Assembly: GCF_049801055.1 (NCBI RefSeq)
Contig: NZ_JBNAGF010000001.1
Span: 1-64,000, forward strand
DNA length: 64,000 bases
Origin: JBNAGF01 sp049801055
Lineage (GTDB): Bacteria > Pseudomonadota > Alphaproteobacteria > Rhodobacterales > Rhodobacteraceae
Direction: 5' to 3'
In this document: positions 1-8,348 of the stretch, piece by piece
Layout: the number at the start of each line of letters is the position of its first letter
How positions within the stretch are numbered: position 1 is the stretch's first letter
Notes under the pieces: model-generated
Databases searched by the model: none
Seen by the model: only the letters and a program-made list of their open reading frames with translations
Told to the model about the DNA's origin: nothing
Translations under genes and position numbers: made by a program

Positions 1-12
1 GTGCAGCTCTGT

Positions 13-654
13 TTATTCTGACACCTGCCTTGTTGTGACGACGCCAGCGAAGTCGCCGAGCCATTGTCTTGACTGGACGATCTGGCCTGAGGTGTTGCTG
101 ATCCAGTAGACATTGACGAAGTTCTGATCGGTGCTGTTGCAGGTCTCGCGCATCATCCGGGTGGAGGTTGGGGTTCCCCGGATCGTCACGATCTTGTCGC
201 CGCGGTTTTCCACCACGCATTTGTAGCTGCGCATTTCGGTCCGGTCGTTGCCGGTCAGGAAGGAGTGGAAGCGCACGGTTTCGGCTCTGTACCCGCCCAG
301 CACCGCATCCATCGACTGCGCGATGTCCGAGGCCATCAGCCCCGCGCCAAAGCCGCGCTCGCCCACGATCATGCCCTGCCGGGTCAAAAGCGTGGCGCCA
401 TCCACCGACAGCCAGGTCCGCACCCCGTCGCGGCTGTTCTCCAACAGCATCACGCCTGCCAGCCCGCTGTCCAGAAAGCCCACCTGCAGCCGCGGCGCAT
501 CCGCATCCAGCAGCGGCTGGATGCGCGGGTCGGGCTGGGCCTTGCCGGGCTGCAGCAATGCCTGAAGCTCGACGAAATCGTTGCTGTCATTGGCGCAGCC
601 ACTGGTCATCGCCAGCAGCGGCATCAGCAAGGCAAGGGCCAGCGTTCGTCTCAT
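13..654 (-). CDS. YjbF-family outer-membrane lipoprotein
   Basis: Predicted lipoprotein of 213 residues of the YjbF/GfcB type, a family linked to export of extracellular polysaccharide. The N-terminus has a basic MRR start, a hydrophobic stretch and a lipobox-like segment ending in Cys (SGC, about residue 20), followed by Asn-Asp-Ser. I placed the start at the ATG at 654 because it overlaps the stop of the upstream YjbH gene by 4 bases (ATGA), the usual sign of translational coupling; the six extra codons upstream lack this. The partner gene YjbH supports the family call. Function is inferred from the E. coli yjbEFGH operon; further members, if present, lie beyond the window edge. Confidence 0.8.
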   Translation of the reverse strand: MRRTLALALLMPLLAMTSGCANDSNDFVELQALLQPGKAQPDPRIQPLLDADAPRLQVGFLDSGLAGVMLLENSRDGVRTWLSVDGATLLTRQGMIVGERGFGAGLMASDIAQSMDAVLGGYRAETVRFHSFLTGNDRTEMRSYKCVVENRGDKIVTIRGTPTSTRMMRETCNSTDQNFVNVYWISNTSGQIVQSRQWLGDFAGVVTTRQVSE

Positions 655-2756
655 CTGTAGAACCGCCCCCATTGTCCAACCAGCCGCCCGGCGCGCTCGT
701 CTCTGGTGTATTCATGCAGCCGGTTGTCGACGATCAGCCGCGCCCCGCCATCGCGCAGAACCGGCCGGATTGTCTGCTTGACCGTCGACCGCGTCGGCTT
801 GCCGGTCAGCCACGACACCGGAACCTCGAACCGGATCCCCTTGTCGAACGATCCCTCACCGAACTCTTCGGCACTGACATTGGTGAAGGTGGCAAAGGCG
901 CCGACCTTGAAGCCGTTGTTGAACTCCTTGTCGAGCGTGAAGGTCGCGCCCCAATCCCCGGCAAGGTAGCGGCCCGCATCGATCTGCAGGTTATACTCGT
1001 TGCCCAGATCGTAGTACATCGAGCCGTGACCGGTCACGACGTCATAGCTCTGGAAGCCGAACAGCATGTCATAGTCACGCTTTTTGGCATAGTTGATCTC
1101 GGCCCCCAGCGCGAGGCGGCTGTCATTGGGATACCACAGCATCTCGGCCGAAACCCCGCCGAACATCTCTTCGAGATACCCGCCCGAGACCCGCGCAAAC
1201 AGATCCTCACCCGGACGCCAGAGATAGGCCGCGGTCAGGCGCTGGACATACACGCTGGACTGGTTGCGCGCGTATTCCGCCCAGTCTGATCGCACATGGG
1301 GCAGGACCGAGTCCGAGACCCGGGTGGTCTCGTCGAGATTACCGATGATCGGCACCCGCAGGGCACCGGTCAGGAACAGGCCCGGCTGCACGACATAGTC
1401 GCCCTTGAACTCGGCCCCCAACTCATAGCGCAGCGGGTTGTCCGGATCGAAGAACGACAGACGCAGGTAAGGGCCGAAGCGATACCCGGTATGTGGAAAG
1501 GCACCCGGCACCGTGCCCGGCGGCAACCCGTAAGGCTCATCCCGGATCACCGAGCGCGCCAGCGTGCGCCATGCGCCATCCACATCGTTTTCCAGCTCGT
1601 AGAGATCGCTGCGCTGGGTCTCGATGGTGTTGATCGGCACGCCGTTCTTCAGAAGCGTGATATCAAACACCTCGATCGACGGGTCCAGCGTGTTTGCCAT
1701 CGTGCGCGCGGTGCGGCCCGCCGCCTGCGCCGAGGCGGAAAAGCGGTTGTTCTCGATCTCGACAATGGCGCGGTTGCCCTCGACCCCATAGCCGGTCATC
1801 CGCAGGCCCTGCTTGTCGAGCCGCGCCCGCAGCACATCGCGGGCCGTCATGTCGCTGTCCTGGTCGGGCAGGTTCCAGCTCTCGGCGGCGACCTGGTTCT
1901 GCGGCTTCAGCGCCGGGGCCGCGCGGTCCAGCCCGCCCGGCGCCAGCGGGTTGCGCGGATCGAAGGCATAGGAGAGCTGCAGGCCCAGCGTGTTGCCGTA
2001 CATGTAAGAGGCGTTCATGTTGACGCCGTTGCGAAACTTGTAGTTGACCCCGAAGTTCAGGGGGAAATCGGCATCAAACCCGATCTTCTGCTTCTCTTCC
2101 TGATATTCGTCCGAAGAGTATTCGGCCAAAAGGGAAAGCCGGTCGTTCAGGCGATACTCCAATCCGCCAAACAAGGCGGCCGGACCGCGGAACCACTGAT
2201 CATAGGCCAGTTTACCGCCTGTAGAGCCTGTTCCACGCGGCGGCCGCGTTTCGAACTTGTCATCAAACACCGCCAGCGGGTTCTTGAAACTGTTGCGTTG
2301 GCCTAGCCGGCCCCAACCCATGCCGCCGGTCACTTTCCAGCGCTCGGCAAAGGTCTTGGTCAGAACGACATATTCACTGCCATAGATCCCGGTGCCGCCG
2401 AAATCGCGAAAGCCAACGCCGATTGCCGGACCCCGGGCGGTTTCCTCGCGCAGGCGAAAGTGGATGTCGAAGCTCCGGTCATACCGGCTTTCGGCACCGC
2501 CTCGGTTGAAATCCTTGATGTAGGAATACCGAAACGAGCCATAGACCCAGGGCAGCATCTGGAACGTAATTGTCCCGCGCGCAGTGTCCTTGAAGGCGGC
2601 GCCCGTAAACGCAAGATTGGCCGTTGGCAGCACTTCTGCCGACGGCATGTCGATCAGGCCCGGCGTCCCATAGGTCGACAAATTCTGCGCGCGCACGGAA
2701 TCCTCGGCCAGCAATACACAGCCGAATCCCAGTATCGCGCATGCGGCAATACGCAT
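651..2756 (-). CDS. YjbH-domain outer-membrane polysaccharide protein
   Basis: Protein of 701 residues with an N-terminal signal peptide ending near Ala-Gln (about residue 24). It then carries a YjbH-type start (YGTPGLIDMPSAE), typical of proteins that form a large outer-membrane beta-barrel with alternating aromatic and polar residues. Family members accompany exopolysaccharide export genes, so a channel or assembly role in the outer membrane is likely. It is the first gene of a two-gene minus-strand unit with the YjbF lipoprotein, overlapping it by 4 bases. The ATG at 2756 directly precedes the signal peptide. The family call is confident; the exact polymer and role are unknown. Confidence 0.8.
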   Translation of the reverse strand: MRIAACAILGFGCVLLAEDSVRAQNLSTYGTPGLIDMPSAEVLPTANLAFTGAAFKDTARGTITFQMLPWVYGSFRYSYIKDFNRGGAESRYDRSFDIHFRLREETARGPAIGVGFRDFGGTGIYGSEYVVLTKTFAERWKVTGGMGWGRLGQRNSFKNPLAVFDDKFETRPPRGTGSTGGKLAYDQWFRGPAALFGGLEYRLNDRLSLLAEYSSDEYQEEKQKIGFDADFPLNFGVNYKFRNGVNMNASYMYGNTLGLQLSYAFDPRNPLAPGGLDRAAPALKPQNQVAAESWNLPDQDSDMTARDVLRARLDKQGLRMTGYGVEGNRAIVEIENNRFSASAQAAGRTARTMANTLDPSIEVFDITLLKNGVPINTIETQRSDLYELENDVDGAWRTLARSVIRDEPYGLPPGTVPGAFPHTGYRFGPYLRLSFFDPDNPLRYELGAEFKGDYVVQPGLFLTGALRVPIIGNLDETTRVSDSVLPHVRSDWAEYARNQSSVYVQRLTAAYLWRPGEDLFARVSGGYLEEMFGGVSAEMLWYPNDSRLALGAEINYAKKRDYDMLFGFQSYDVVTGHGSMYYDLGNEYNLQIDAGRYLAGDWGATFTLDKEFNNGFKVGAFATFTNVSAEEFGEGSFDKGIRFEVPVSWLTGKPTRSTVKQTIRPVLRDGGARLIVDNRLHEYTRDERAGRLVGQWGRFYR

Positions 2757-2804
2757 CTAAACCTGCTCACTCAACATTATCATTTTGTTTTTTAAGAGCT
2801 TTAC

Positions 2805-2834
2805 CAAATTGGCCGGAAAGCTTCACAAATTGGC
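2805..2834. repeat. 9-bp direct repeats in divergent promoter region
   Basis: CAAATTGGC occurs at 2805-2813 and again at 2826-2834, 21 bases apart start to start, which is two helical turns. The site lies in an AT-rich patch between the divergent YjbH and phosphatase genes. This spacing suits cooperative binding by a regulator. No binding protein is known from the sequence. Confidence 0.4.
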
Positions 2835-2909
2835 GCGGTGCGCGTATCACTTCCGGCGCAACTGCGCTAGATTTACCACAACCAGCCGTTGCCAAAACGG
2901 AGCTCGAGC

Positions 2910-3641
2910 ATGCTGAAATCATGGATTGCCAAGGGAACCGGCAATTCTCCGATCTACCCGTCCATCGCACCTGACGTGCCGTTCTACCTGATCGGTGACG
3001 TGCATGGCCGATCCGACCTGCTTGGTCGGCTGCTCAGCAAGCTTGTGCCACAGCATCCGGTGGTGCTGGTGGGGGACTACGTGGACCGGGGCGAGGAAAG
3101 TGCCGGGGTGCTGCGCCAGCTCTTTGGACGCCCAAACACCTATTGCATCAAGGGCAACCACGAAGACATGCTGCTGTCCTTCCTCGAAAACCCGATCGAG
3201 CACGGCCCGCGCTGGCTGCGCTATGGTGGCCTACAGACGCTGGCCAGCTTTGGCATCGCCGGGCTGACCGAGACCAGCCGCGGCCCGGATCTCGAAGCGG
3301 CCCGGGACGCCCTGCGCGACGCCATGGGATCCGAGATGATCTTCTGGCTGCGCACCCTGCCGCTCACTTACGTGAACGGCAATGTCGGCGTTGTTCACGC
3401 TGCCGCAGATCCCAGGTTCGGTCTCGAAGACCAAAAACCCAAACACCTGCTCTGGGGACATCCCGAGTTCGGCAGAACCCCACGCCGCGACGGCATGTGG
3501 ATCGCCCACGGCCACACCATCATCGATGAACCACAAGCCACACAAGGCATCATCGCCGTCGATACCGGCGCATACGCAACAGGCAAACTCACCGTCGCAG
3601 GTATCGGCAACGGAGCCGCAGAATTCCTGACGATGAAGTGA
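2910..3641 (+). CDS. Metallophosphoesterase, PP1/PP2A-like serine/threonine phosphatase
   Basis: Cytoplasmic dimetal phosphoesterase of 243 residues resembling bacterial PrpA-type protein phosphatases. Metal-site motifs appear in order: GDVHGR (residues 29-34), GDYVDRG (55-61), GNHE (82-85), VHAA (162-165) and HGHT (200-203). All signature residues of the family are present, so the enzyme should be active; substrates may be phosphoproteins or dinucleotide polyphosphates such as Ap4A. I chose the ATG at 2910; an upstream TTG adds seven residues without a better ribosome site. It is divergent from the YjbH operon, which hints at, but does not prove, a link to surface polysaccharide control. Confidence 0.8.
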   Translation: MLKSWIAKGTGNSPIYPSIAPDVPFYLIGDVHGRSDLLGRLLSKLVPQHPVVLVGDYVDRGEESAGVLRQLFGRPNTYCIKGNHEDMLLSFLENPIEHGPRWLRYGGLQTLASFGIAGLTETSRGPDLEAARDALRDAMGSEMIFWLRTLPLTYVNGNVGVVHAAADPRFGLEDQKPKHLLWGHPEFGRTPRRDGMWIAHGHTIIDEPQATQGIIAVDTGAYATGKLTVAGIGNGAAEFLTMK

Positions 3642-3705
3642 ACAAGTCACAGGGGCCGCGGTTCGCTCTGATCTTGTAAACGGAAGTTGGGCAATCGAGG
3701 GGCCA

Positions 3706-4641
3706 TTACGCCCAGACATTGTGCTCGGCCTTTTCAAGGTAGCGCGTGAGCACGTTGAGAGATTTCCAACCGCCTGCGCGCATGATGGCTGCAGTGTCGT
3801 AGCCTCTGACCAGGAGATCCTGGGCGGCCCCCACGCGCAGTGAATGGCCGCTGAACGCGTTCACGCCCGACGCATCTAGGCCCGAGCGTCTTGCGGCTGC
3901 CTTTATGATTTGCTTCACCGTTGTCGTGCTGAGGTCGCGGTCAATGGGCTTGCCTTGGTAAATTGGGCAGAACAGCCACTTGATGTTGTCTCCTCGCCAG
4001 TCAAGCCACTCCTCTACAAGAGCTGACGTGCGTTGAGAGGTGAAAGCGGTGCGACCGGCACCGAAGAGACCCCATTTGCCGCGACGGATCAACACGCGTA
4101 GAGTGCCCTCCTTCCGCGCGTCGATGTCCTCGGTTTGGAGTGCAACAAGCTCAGAGCGTCGGGTCAACAACTCGTATCCCAAAGACAGCATGGCGCGATT
4201 GCGCAGGCCCCATGGCGCCTCGGGTTCACTTTCAAGGAACTGGATCAAGCAGTCCCTGGTCAACCCCTTGGCCTGTTTGGGGCGGATCGGCTTGCTGCGC
4301 TTGAACCGTCTGAAGGCCAAGTTGATGTCTTCATCACAAGTAGGATCCGGTAGGTGCAAAAGCCGATGAACCTTGCGAATGGCGTGGAGCCGACGCCTGA
4401 CCGTCGAGGGCGCCAAGTACGTACCTTGGTTTTCCAAAAACCGGCAGACGGTTTCTACACTGGCCGGGAAGGGCTCTGGTATTGATTTCTCAAGACACCA
4501 AAACACAAACGCCTCGACATCGGCGAAGTAAGCACGCATGGTCGATGGTGCGTAGGCACCTTCGAGACGACCGATTTCAGAGCGCCAGTCAAGAATTAGG
4601 TATGGCCCATTATGTATCACAAAAGGCACCGCTGGCACCAT
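3706..4641 (-). CDS. Tyrosine recombinase/integrase
   Basis: Site-specific recombinase of 311 residues. A SAM-like core-binding domain occupies about residues 15-105 and the catalytic domain about 125-305. Visible catalytic residues are Arg162 (TRRSEL), Lys189, His266-x-x-Arg269 (GHSLRVG), Trp292 (GGWKS) and Tyr301, giving a complete set. The ATG at 4641 is preferred over a TTG five codons upstream. Its start sits two bases from the start of a divergent HTH gene, so the two must share control sequences. It marks the left end of an accessory-looking stretch. It is shorter than most phage integrases but within the range of plasmid and island recombinases; XerC/D is unlikely because the N-terminal sequence differs. 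Confidence 0.85.
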   Translation of the reverse strand: MVPAVPFVIHNGPYLILDWRSEIGRLEGAYAPSTMRAYFADVEAFVFWCLEKSIPEPFPASVETVCRFLENQGTYLAPSTVRRRLHAIRKVHRLLHLPDPTCDEDINLAFRRFKRSKPIRPKQAKGLTRDCLIQFLESEPEAPWGLRNRAMLSLGYELLTRRSELVALQTEDIDARKEGTLRVLIRRGKWGLFGAGRTAFTSQRTSALVEEWLDWRGDNIKWLFCPIYQGKPIDRDLSTTTVKQIIKAAARRSGLDASGVNAFSGHSLRVGAAQDLLVRGYDTAAIMRAGGWKSLNVLTRYLEKAEHNVWA

Positions 4642-4643
4642 AA

Positions 4644-4904
4644 ATGTTAACGTCAATATTAACGCCGCAACAAATCAGAATGACGCGTGCTGGGCTAAGG
4701 TGGACGATTGAGACACCGAGTAAGCCCAGTGGTGTGGGGTGGCGAACTATAAAACATATCGAAAAGAGCGACGAACACATGACTACGAATTTCAGCACTC
4801 TTTCCAAGCTGAAGGAGAGTTTGGAAAGCGCAGGTATTGATTTCATTGGAACTCCAGATGACGCTCCTGGAATACGCATCCACAACCCCAAACAAACCAA
4901 GTGA
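4644..4904 (+). CDS. Small XRE-like helix-turn-helix regulator (degenerate HTH)
   Basis: Small protein of 86 residues. It matches the layout of short alphaproteobacterial XRE regulators: LTPQQIRMTRAGLRWTIE near the start, a recognition-helix-like GVGWRTIKHIEK in the middle, then a C-terminal tail AGIDFIGTPDDAPGIRIHN that is typical of the group. The middle of the HTH is less regular than usual (TPSKPSG where family members have ALAERSG). It starts two bases from the divergent recombinase start, so it probably controls that gene and itself. The call comes from sequence pattern alone. Confidence 0.6.
   Translation: MLTSILTPQQIRMTRAGLRWTIETPSKPSGVGWRTIKHIEKSDEHMTTNFSTLSKLKESLESAGIDFIGTPDDAPGIRIHNPKQTK
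4645..4664. promoter_or_regulatory. Direct repeat overlapping the start of the HTH gene
   Basis: TGTTAACG (4645-4652) and TATTAACG (4657-4664) are imperfect direct repeats 12 bases apart, each containing a TTAAC core. They overlap the first codons of the HTH gene and lie just upstream of the recombinase start codon. Binding by the HTH protein would block both genes. This is inference from position and symmetry. Confidence 0.35.
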
Positions 4905-4931
4905 CACAGAGCGGTTGGTGCAAGAGCCTGT

Positions 4932-5303
4932 ATGTTTGTCCATATGAAAGTCCTAGCTGTCCCCGCTACGGCTATAGTCGCGATTGTCATAGGCGTGCTG
5001 GCTCTATCACAAATTTCCGCACCAGCGCCCATTCCGGGCTCCGACAAGACGCATCACGTAATCGCCTTTGCGACGCTGGTCTTTCCCATCGCTCTTCTGC
5101 GCCCGAAAAAGCTGCTTTGGGTTGTTTTGTTCGCTACCGTCTATGGTGGAGTAATCGAATTGATCCAGCCTCATGTTGGGCGGTTTAAGTCCTTTGGAGA
5201 TTTTCAGGCTGACCTCGTTGGCATTGCCTTCGGTACGATCCTTGGCCTGAGTGCCAATTTTGCCCAAGCTGCGTTTTCGAGAAGAAGGTCGCCTCGCATA
5301 TAG
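4932..5303 (+). CDS. VanZ-family membrane protein
   Basis: Small membrane protein of 123 residues with about four hydrophobic segments and the VanZ-like signature: SDKTHHVIAFATLVFPIAL, then GGVIELIQPHVGRFKSFGDFQADLVGIAFG. The DK-H-AF and E-Q-R-DFxAD-G positions are those conserved in the family. VanZ proteins are known from low-level teicoplanin resistance in Gram-positives; in proteobacteria the function is unknown. ATG at 4932 gives the longest form; ATG at 4944 (MKVLAV) is equally possible, and neither has a clear ribosome site. It starts 27 bases after the HTH gene and could be cotranscribed with it. Confidence 0.7.
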   Translation: MFVHMKVLAVPATAIVAIVIGVLALSQISAPAPIPGSDKTHHVIAFATLVFPIALLRPKKLLWVVLFATVYGGVIELIQPHVGRFKSFGDFQADLVGIAFGTILGLSANFAQAAFSRRRSPRI

Positions 5304-5699
5304 TGTTACAGGCAAGCAGTCATACCCTTGTCATTTTTTGCATGCCAATACTGGTCGGCGGAGTGGTCAAACAAAAACGCCTTTTTTTTGGTCCAATTTT
5401 GCCTTGTTCACGATCCAGACTGCTGGACATGCAACGAAGAAACCTCGCAGCTGATCCATCGCTCAGTGAGCGCTCCGTGGGCACAACGCTACCTGTTCTG
5501 CACAGGGCCGAGCAGTTTCAGGTTTCTTTGGAGGTCCCCAAGCGAAATCCACGCACCAAGAAGTTGACTGTTGGCTTGTTGCTTTCTGGCGTCGCAGCAT
5601 TTGCGACCTACCTTGCGCTCTGAGAAGCGTTGGAAACTCCAGTGTTGATTTCATCAAAACTCAAATGGCATTCTTTCCCTAAATTGGGAGTGCACGTTC
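5304..5699. other. Gene-poor gap
   Basis: About 400 bases with lower GC content than the surroundings, between VanZ and the cupin gene. The only coding candidate is the small reading frame at 5429-5623. I see no RNA gene, repeat or clear terminator. Confidence 0.4.
5429..5623 (+). CDS. Possible small membrane protein, unrecognised
   Basis: Reading frame of 64 residues starting at ATG 5429. The first 45 residues are polar and basic; the last 20 (LTVGLLLSGVAAFATYLAL) form a plausible single membrane helix at the C-terminus. I recognise no family. The ribosome site is weak and no relative is visible nearby, so it may be non-coding or a gene remnant in the accessory stretch. Confidence 0.25.
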   Translation: MQRRNLAADPSLSERSVGTTLPVLHRAEQFQVSLEVPKRNPRTKKLTVGLLLSGVAAFATYLAL

Positions 5700-6110
5700 G
5701 TGTGGAGATTGCTTTCCGTCGTACATTTGGCCGTGCCTTTGCTGGCCACTTCAGCCATGTCGCACGAGACAACGGACCCATCGGCTTTTGAAAAACCTGA
5801 GATCCGCAATTTGAAGTCAACTGCGCTGGAAAGCGCAGAAGGCCTTGAGGTGATCGTAAGCCAAGTCGTCCTGCCGCCGAATGTGACCCTACCCTTGCAC
5901 TGGCACCCCGGAGAAGAAATCGCATACATCCTGCAAGGGAGTGTAACACTGATCCTCCAGGGCGAGCCAGAGCAGGAGTACTCGGTGGGAGAAGTCGGAA
6001 TCGTCCCATTGAAAAAGGAACACACGGCACGCTCGGGCAAGGACGGGGCAACGATATTGGTGTTTCGGGTCCATGAAGAGGGCGAACCGGGCCGCACTCT
6101 GGTCGATTAG
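5700..6110 (+). CDS. Exported cupin-domain protein
   Basis: Single-domain cupin of 136 residues with an N-terminal signal peptide of about 20 residues ending near TSAMS. Cupin motif 1 reads LHWHPGEEIAYILQG (metal ligands His67, His69, Glu73) and motif 2 reads IVPLKKEHTA (His108), so a mononuclear metal site is likely. Start is GTG 5700 with GGGAG nine bases upstream. Small periplasmic cupins of this type are usually of unknown substrate. It stands alone, convergent with the cyclase gene. Confidence 0.75.
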   Translation: MWRLLSVVHLAVPLLATSAMSHETTDPSAFEKPEIRNLKSTALESAEGLEVIVSQVVLPPNVTLPLHWHPGEEIAYILQGSVTLILQGEPEQEYSVGEVGIVPLKKEHTARSGKDGATILVFRVHEEGEPGRTLVD

Positions 6111-6190
6111 TGATGCCAGGCCAAACTCCGCTTACAATATGATTGGTGAAGGCCTTTCGGCACGGCACGGAGATTGACCCTGCCGCACGC

Positions 6191-7903
6191 TCAAGTCAGC
6201 AGCCCGGCCTTAATCCAGCCTTGTCGCCAACGAGCTGCGCAAGACGGGAAAGAGAAAATTGGTAACCGACTGGTCTCGGCAATGGCCGCCTCTCCAGAAA
6301 CATACTGCTTCAGGTTATCGACCGCCGCCTTAACTGCTTTGTCATCGCCAAGATGGGCAAGGGACGCAATTAATATCATATGGCTAATCAAGAAAACCGG
6401 CCGGACTGACAGGGCCTCACGGCAGGCTTCTACGGCTTCCTGATACTGCTGCATATGGAAGTACGCCATGCCCTGAGCCACGAAAGAAGCATGCCGTAGT
6501 GGATCCCGGGGGCTCAAGTCTACAGAGTGCGTTGCATGGCGGAGCGCCTCCTCTGGGCGATCCAAGAGGAACAGATTGATGGACGCCAGCATATGCACAG
6601 ACGCGGCGTTTGGATTTTCCGACAAGGCCTCCTTGAATGCCGTGCGTGCCCGAGGCAAGTCCTTTGCCAGCATTGAGATGGAATGCGCCGCGTAGGCCTT
6701 CGCAATGCCGTCCGCGCGATCACTCATCAAAACCCGCTGTGCAGCGGCAACCGCCGATTTTGGTCCTTCGTCGACGGGTTCCAAGCTTTGCACCAGGCGC
6801 TGGATATGCAGCCAGGCCAGCAGCCCTGCAGCCGCCGCGTATTCCGGGTCCCGGTCCAGAGCCAGTTTCGCTAGTTTTATCGCTTCCTTGTTGTCTTCAT
6901 CAGTCAGCAAATGAAAGTGCGACACTGCCCTGAGATAAAGCTCATATGCCTGTAAATCTTCGGTGGGCTTGGCGCGCGCACGTTTCGTTTCAGCATAACG
7001 CAATGAGGGCTCAATCGCGGTGACAACATCCTGTGTGACCCTGTCCTGAAGATCGAAAATGTCATCCAGGACACCGTCAATGCGGTCCGCCCAAAGATGG
7101 CTACCACTTTCGGCGTCAATTAGCTGACCAGTAATCCGGACGCGCTGCCCGGCGCGCCTGACAGAGCCCTCGAGGACGTAACGGACACCAAGGACCTTCC
7201 CCACCTCACGGATGTCCGTGGCTTGCCCCTTAAACGTGAAGGACGAATTTCGCGCGACAACCATGAGCCAGCGAAATCGTGAAAGTTCGGTAATAATGTC
7301 TTCCGTAATGCCGTCAGCAAAGAACTCCTGCTCTGGATCACCGGACATGTTGTCAAACGGCAGCACGGCAATACCTGGCTTGGTACTTGAATTGACTGCC
7401 AGATTGACCTTGATCCCCTTGGGCCAAGACCACACGGCTATGTGGCGTGAAATGTTCTTCAGTTCGGCTTGCTCGCCTCCGTCAAACACGGCTGCGTTAC
7501 TGCGGTCCAGACTATTGTGGGACGTGTCTGAAATGAGAATTTGGTCTGGCTGAGCGAGAGCTTCAAGGCGGGCCGCAACGTTGATCGCATCGCCGAATAT
7601 GTCATCGCCGTCTGTGACCACTTCGCCCGTGTGAATTCCGATGCGTAACTTGATACCTTTAGGTTTGTGAGATGATTGCAGCGCAATTGCGCAATCAGAC
7701 GCCTCGGATGCCGACCGAAACTCGACAATCCAACCATCGCCCATGCTCTTGACCAAGTCTCCGTTGTGAGAAGAAATCAACGGTAGAAACACGTCCTCGC
7801 GGAAAGTTTGTAGTGCGGAAATCGTGCCCACTCTATCTTGGTCCATCAGGGCAGAGTAACCGACGATATCCGCCGCCAGTACGGTCGTGATCCGCCGCTC
7901 CAT
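6191..7903 (-). CDS. Class III adenylate/guanylate cyclase with TolB-like and TPR regions
   Basis: Soluble protein of 570 residues in three parts. The class III cyclase domain covers residues 1-170: metal-binding Asp12 (AADIVGY) and Asp56 (MGDGW), and the transition-state pair Asn108 and Arg112 (NVAARLE). A TolB-N-like segment follows at about 175-315 (IAVLPFDNMSGDPEQEFFADG onward), then TPR-like helical repeats at about 320-540. It has no membrane segment. This layout is common in rhizobia and roseobacters, but the signals sensed are unknown. Start ATG 7903 has GGGAGAAG just upstream. Product could be cAMP; guanylate specificity cannot be excluded. Confidence 0.85.
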   Translation of the reverse strand: MERRITTVLAADIVGYSALMDQDRVGTISALQTFREDVFLPLISSHNGDLVKSMGDGWIVEFRSASEASDCAIALQSSHKPKGIKLRIGIHTGEVVTDGDDIFGDAINVAARLEALAQPDQILISDTSHNSLDRSNAAVFDGGEQAELKNISRHIAVWSWPKGIKVNLAVNSSTKPGIAVLPFDNMSGDPEQEFFADGITEDIITELSRFRWLMVVARNSSFTFKGQATDIREVGKVLGVRYVLEGSVRRAGQRVRITGQLIDAESGSHLWADRIDGVLDDIFDLQDRVTQDVVTAIEPSLRYAETKRARAKPTEDLQAYELYLRAVSHFHLLTDEDNKEAIKLAKLALDRDPEYAAAAGLLAWLHIQRLVQSLEPVDEGPKSAVAAAQRVLMSDRADGIAKAYAAHSISMLAKDLPRARTAFKEALSENPNAASVHMLASINLFLLDRPEEALRHATHSVDLSPRDPLRHASFVAQGMAYFHMQQYQEAVEACREALSVRPVFLISHMILIASLAHLGDDKAVKAAVDNLKQYVSGEAAIAETSRLPIFSFPSCAARWRQGWIKAGLLT

Positions 7904-8348
7904 TCGCTTCTCCCTTGTTTGGCTAAAGTTAGCTTACAGCCGGAATGTTGTCAGCCCGCGCCGCTTCAGTATCCGAAACTGGAACCCACAGTCTAAATCT
8001 CAAGCACGCAATGAAAGGCAGGCACACAATCCGCGGCAGCGGCAAGCCGTACTGCCAAGGAAACAGTGGTTTTGCTGTATGGACGCAAACGCGGTAGACA
8101 GGCATTCAAGAGCGGAGAACGACCGGAAGAAGGGTCCCGCAACTCGAACCGTCTTCGCCCAAATCATGGCTGATCTGGCTGCCGAACATGGCGAATAGAA
8201 GACGGTCATGATCGACGCGACCCATCTCAAGACCCAGCGGACAGCGACCAGTTTGGGCGTGAAAACCCAGTCGGTGATGTCGCCGGCGTCGAGGTTAATG
8301 AGCAGCAAGCCGGGTATCAGATACGGCGTTTTTGGGATTTGTAGTGGC
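7904..8348. other. Gap holding an IS relic
   Basis: About 445 bases between the divergent start of the cyclase gene and the end of the helicase gene. It contains a transposase fragment (8139-8264). The 7904-8138 part should hold the cyclase promoter; I see nothing else definite in it. Confidence 0.5.
8139..8264 (+). pseudogene. IS5-family transposase relic
   Basis: The translated fragment runs TRTVFAQIMADLAAEHGE, an in-frame TAG stop at 8196-8198, then KTVMIDATHLKTQRTATSLG. This matches the region around the first catalytic Asp (MIDATHLK) of IS5-group DDE transposases, where the stop position normally holds an amino acid. Sequence before and after no longer looks like transposase, and terminal inverted repeats are not visible. 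So it is a short decayed remnant of an insertion, consistent with the accessory character of this stretch. Confidence 0.65.

Noticed and set aside
4645..4664. Possible CtrA site (TTAA-N7-TTAA) at the recombinase/HTH start
   Set aside because: The spacing between TTAA motifs is eight bases, not seven, so the classical CtrA site is not met.
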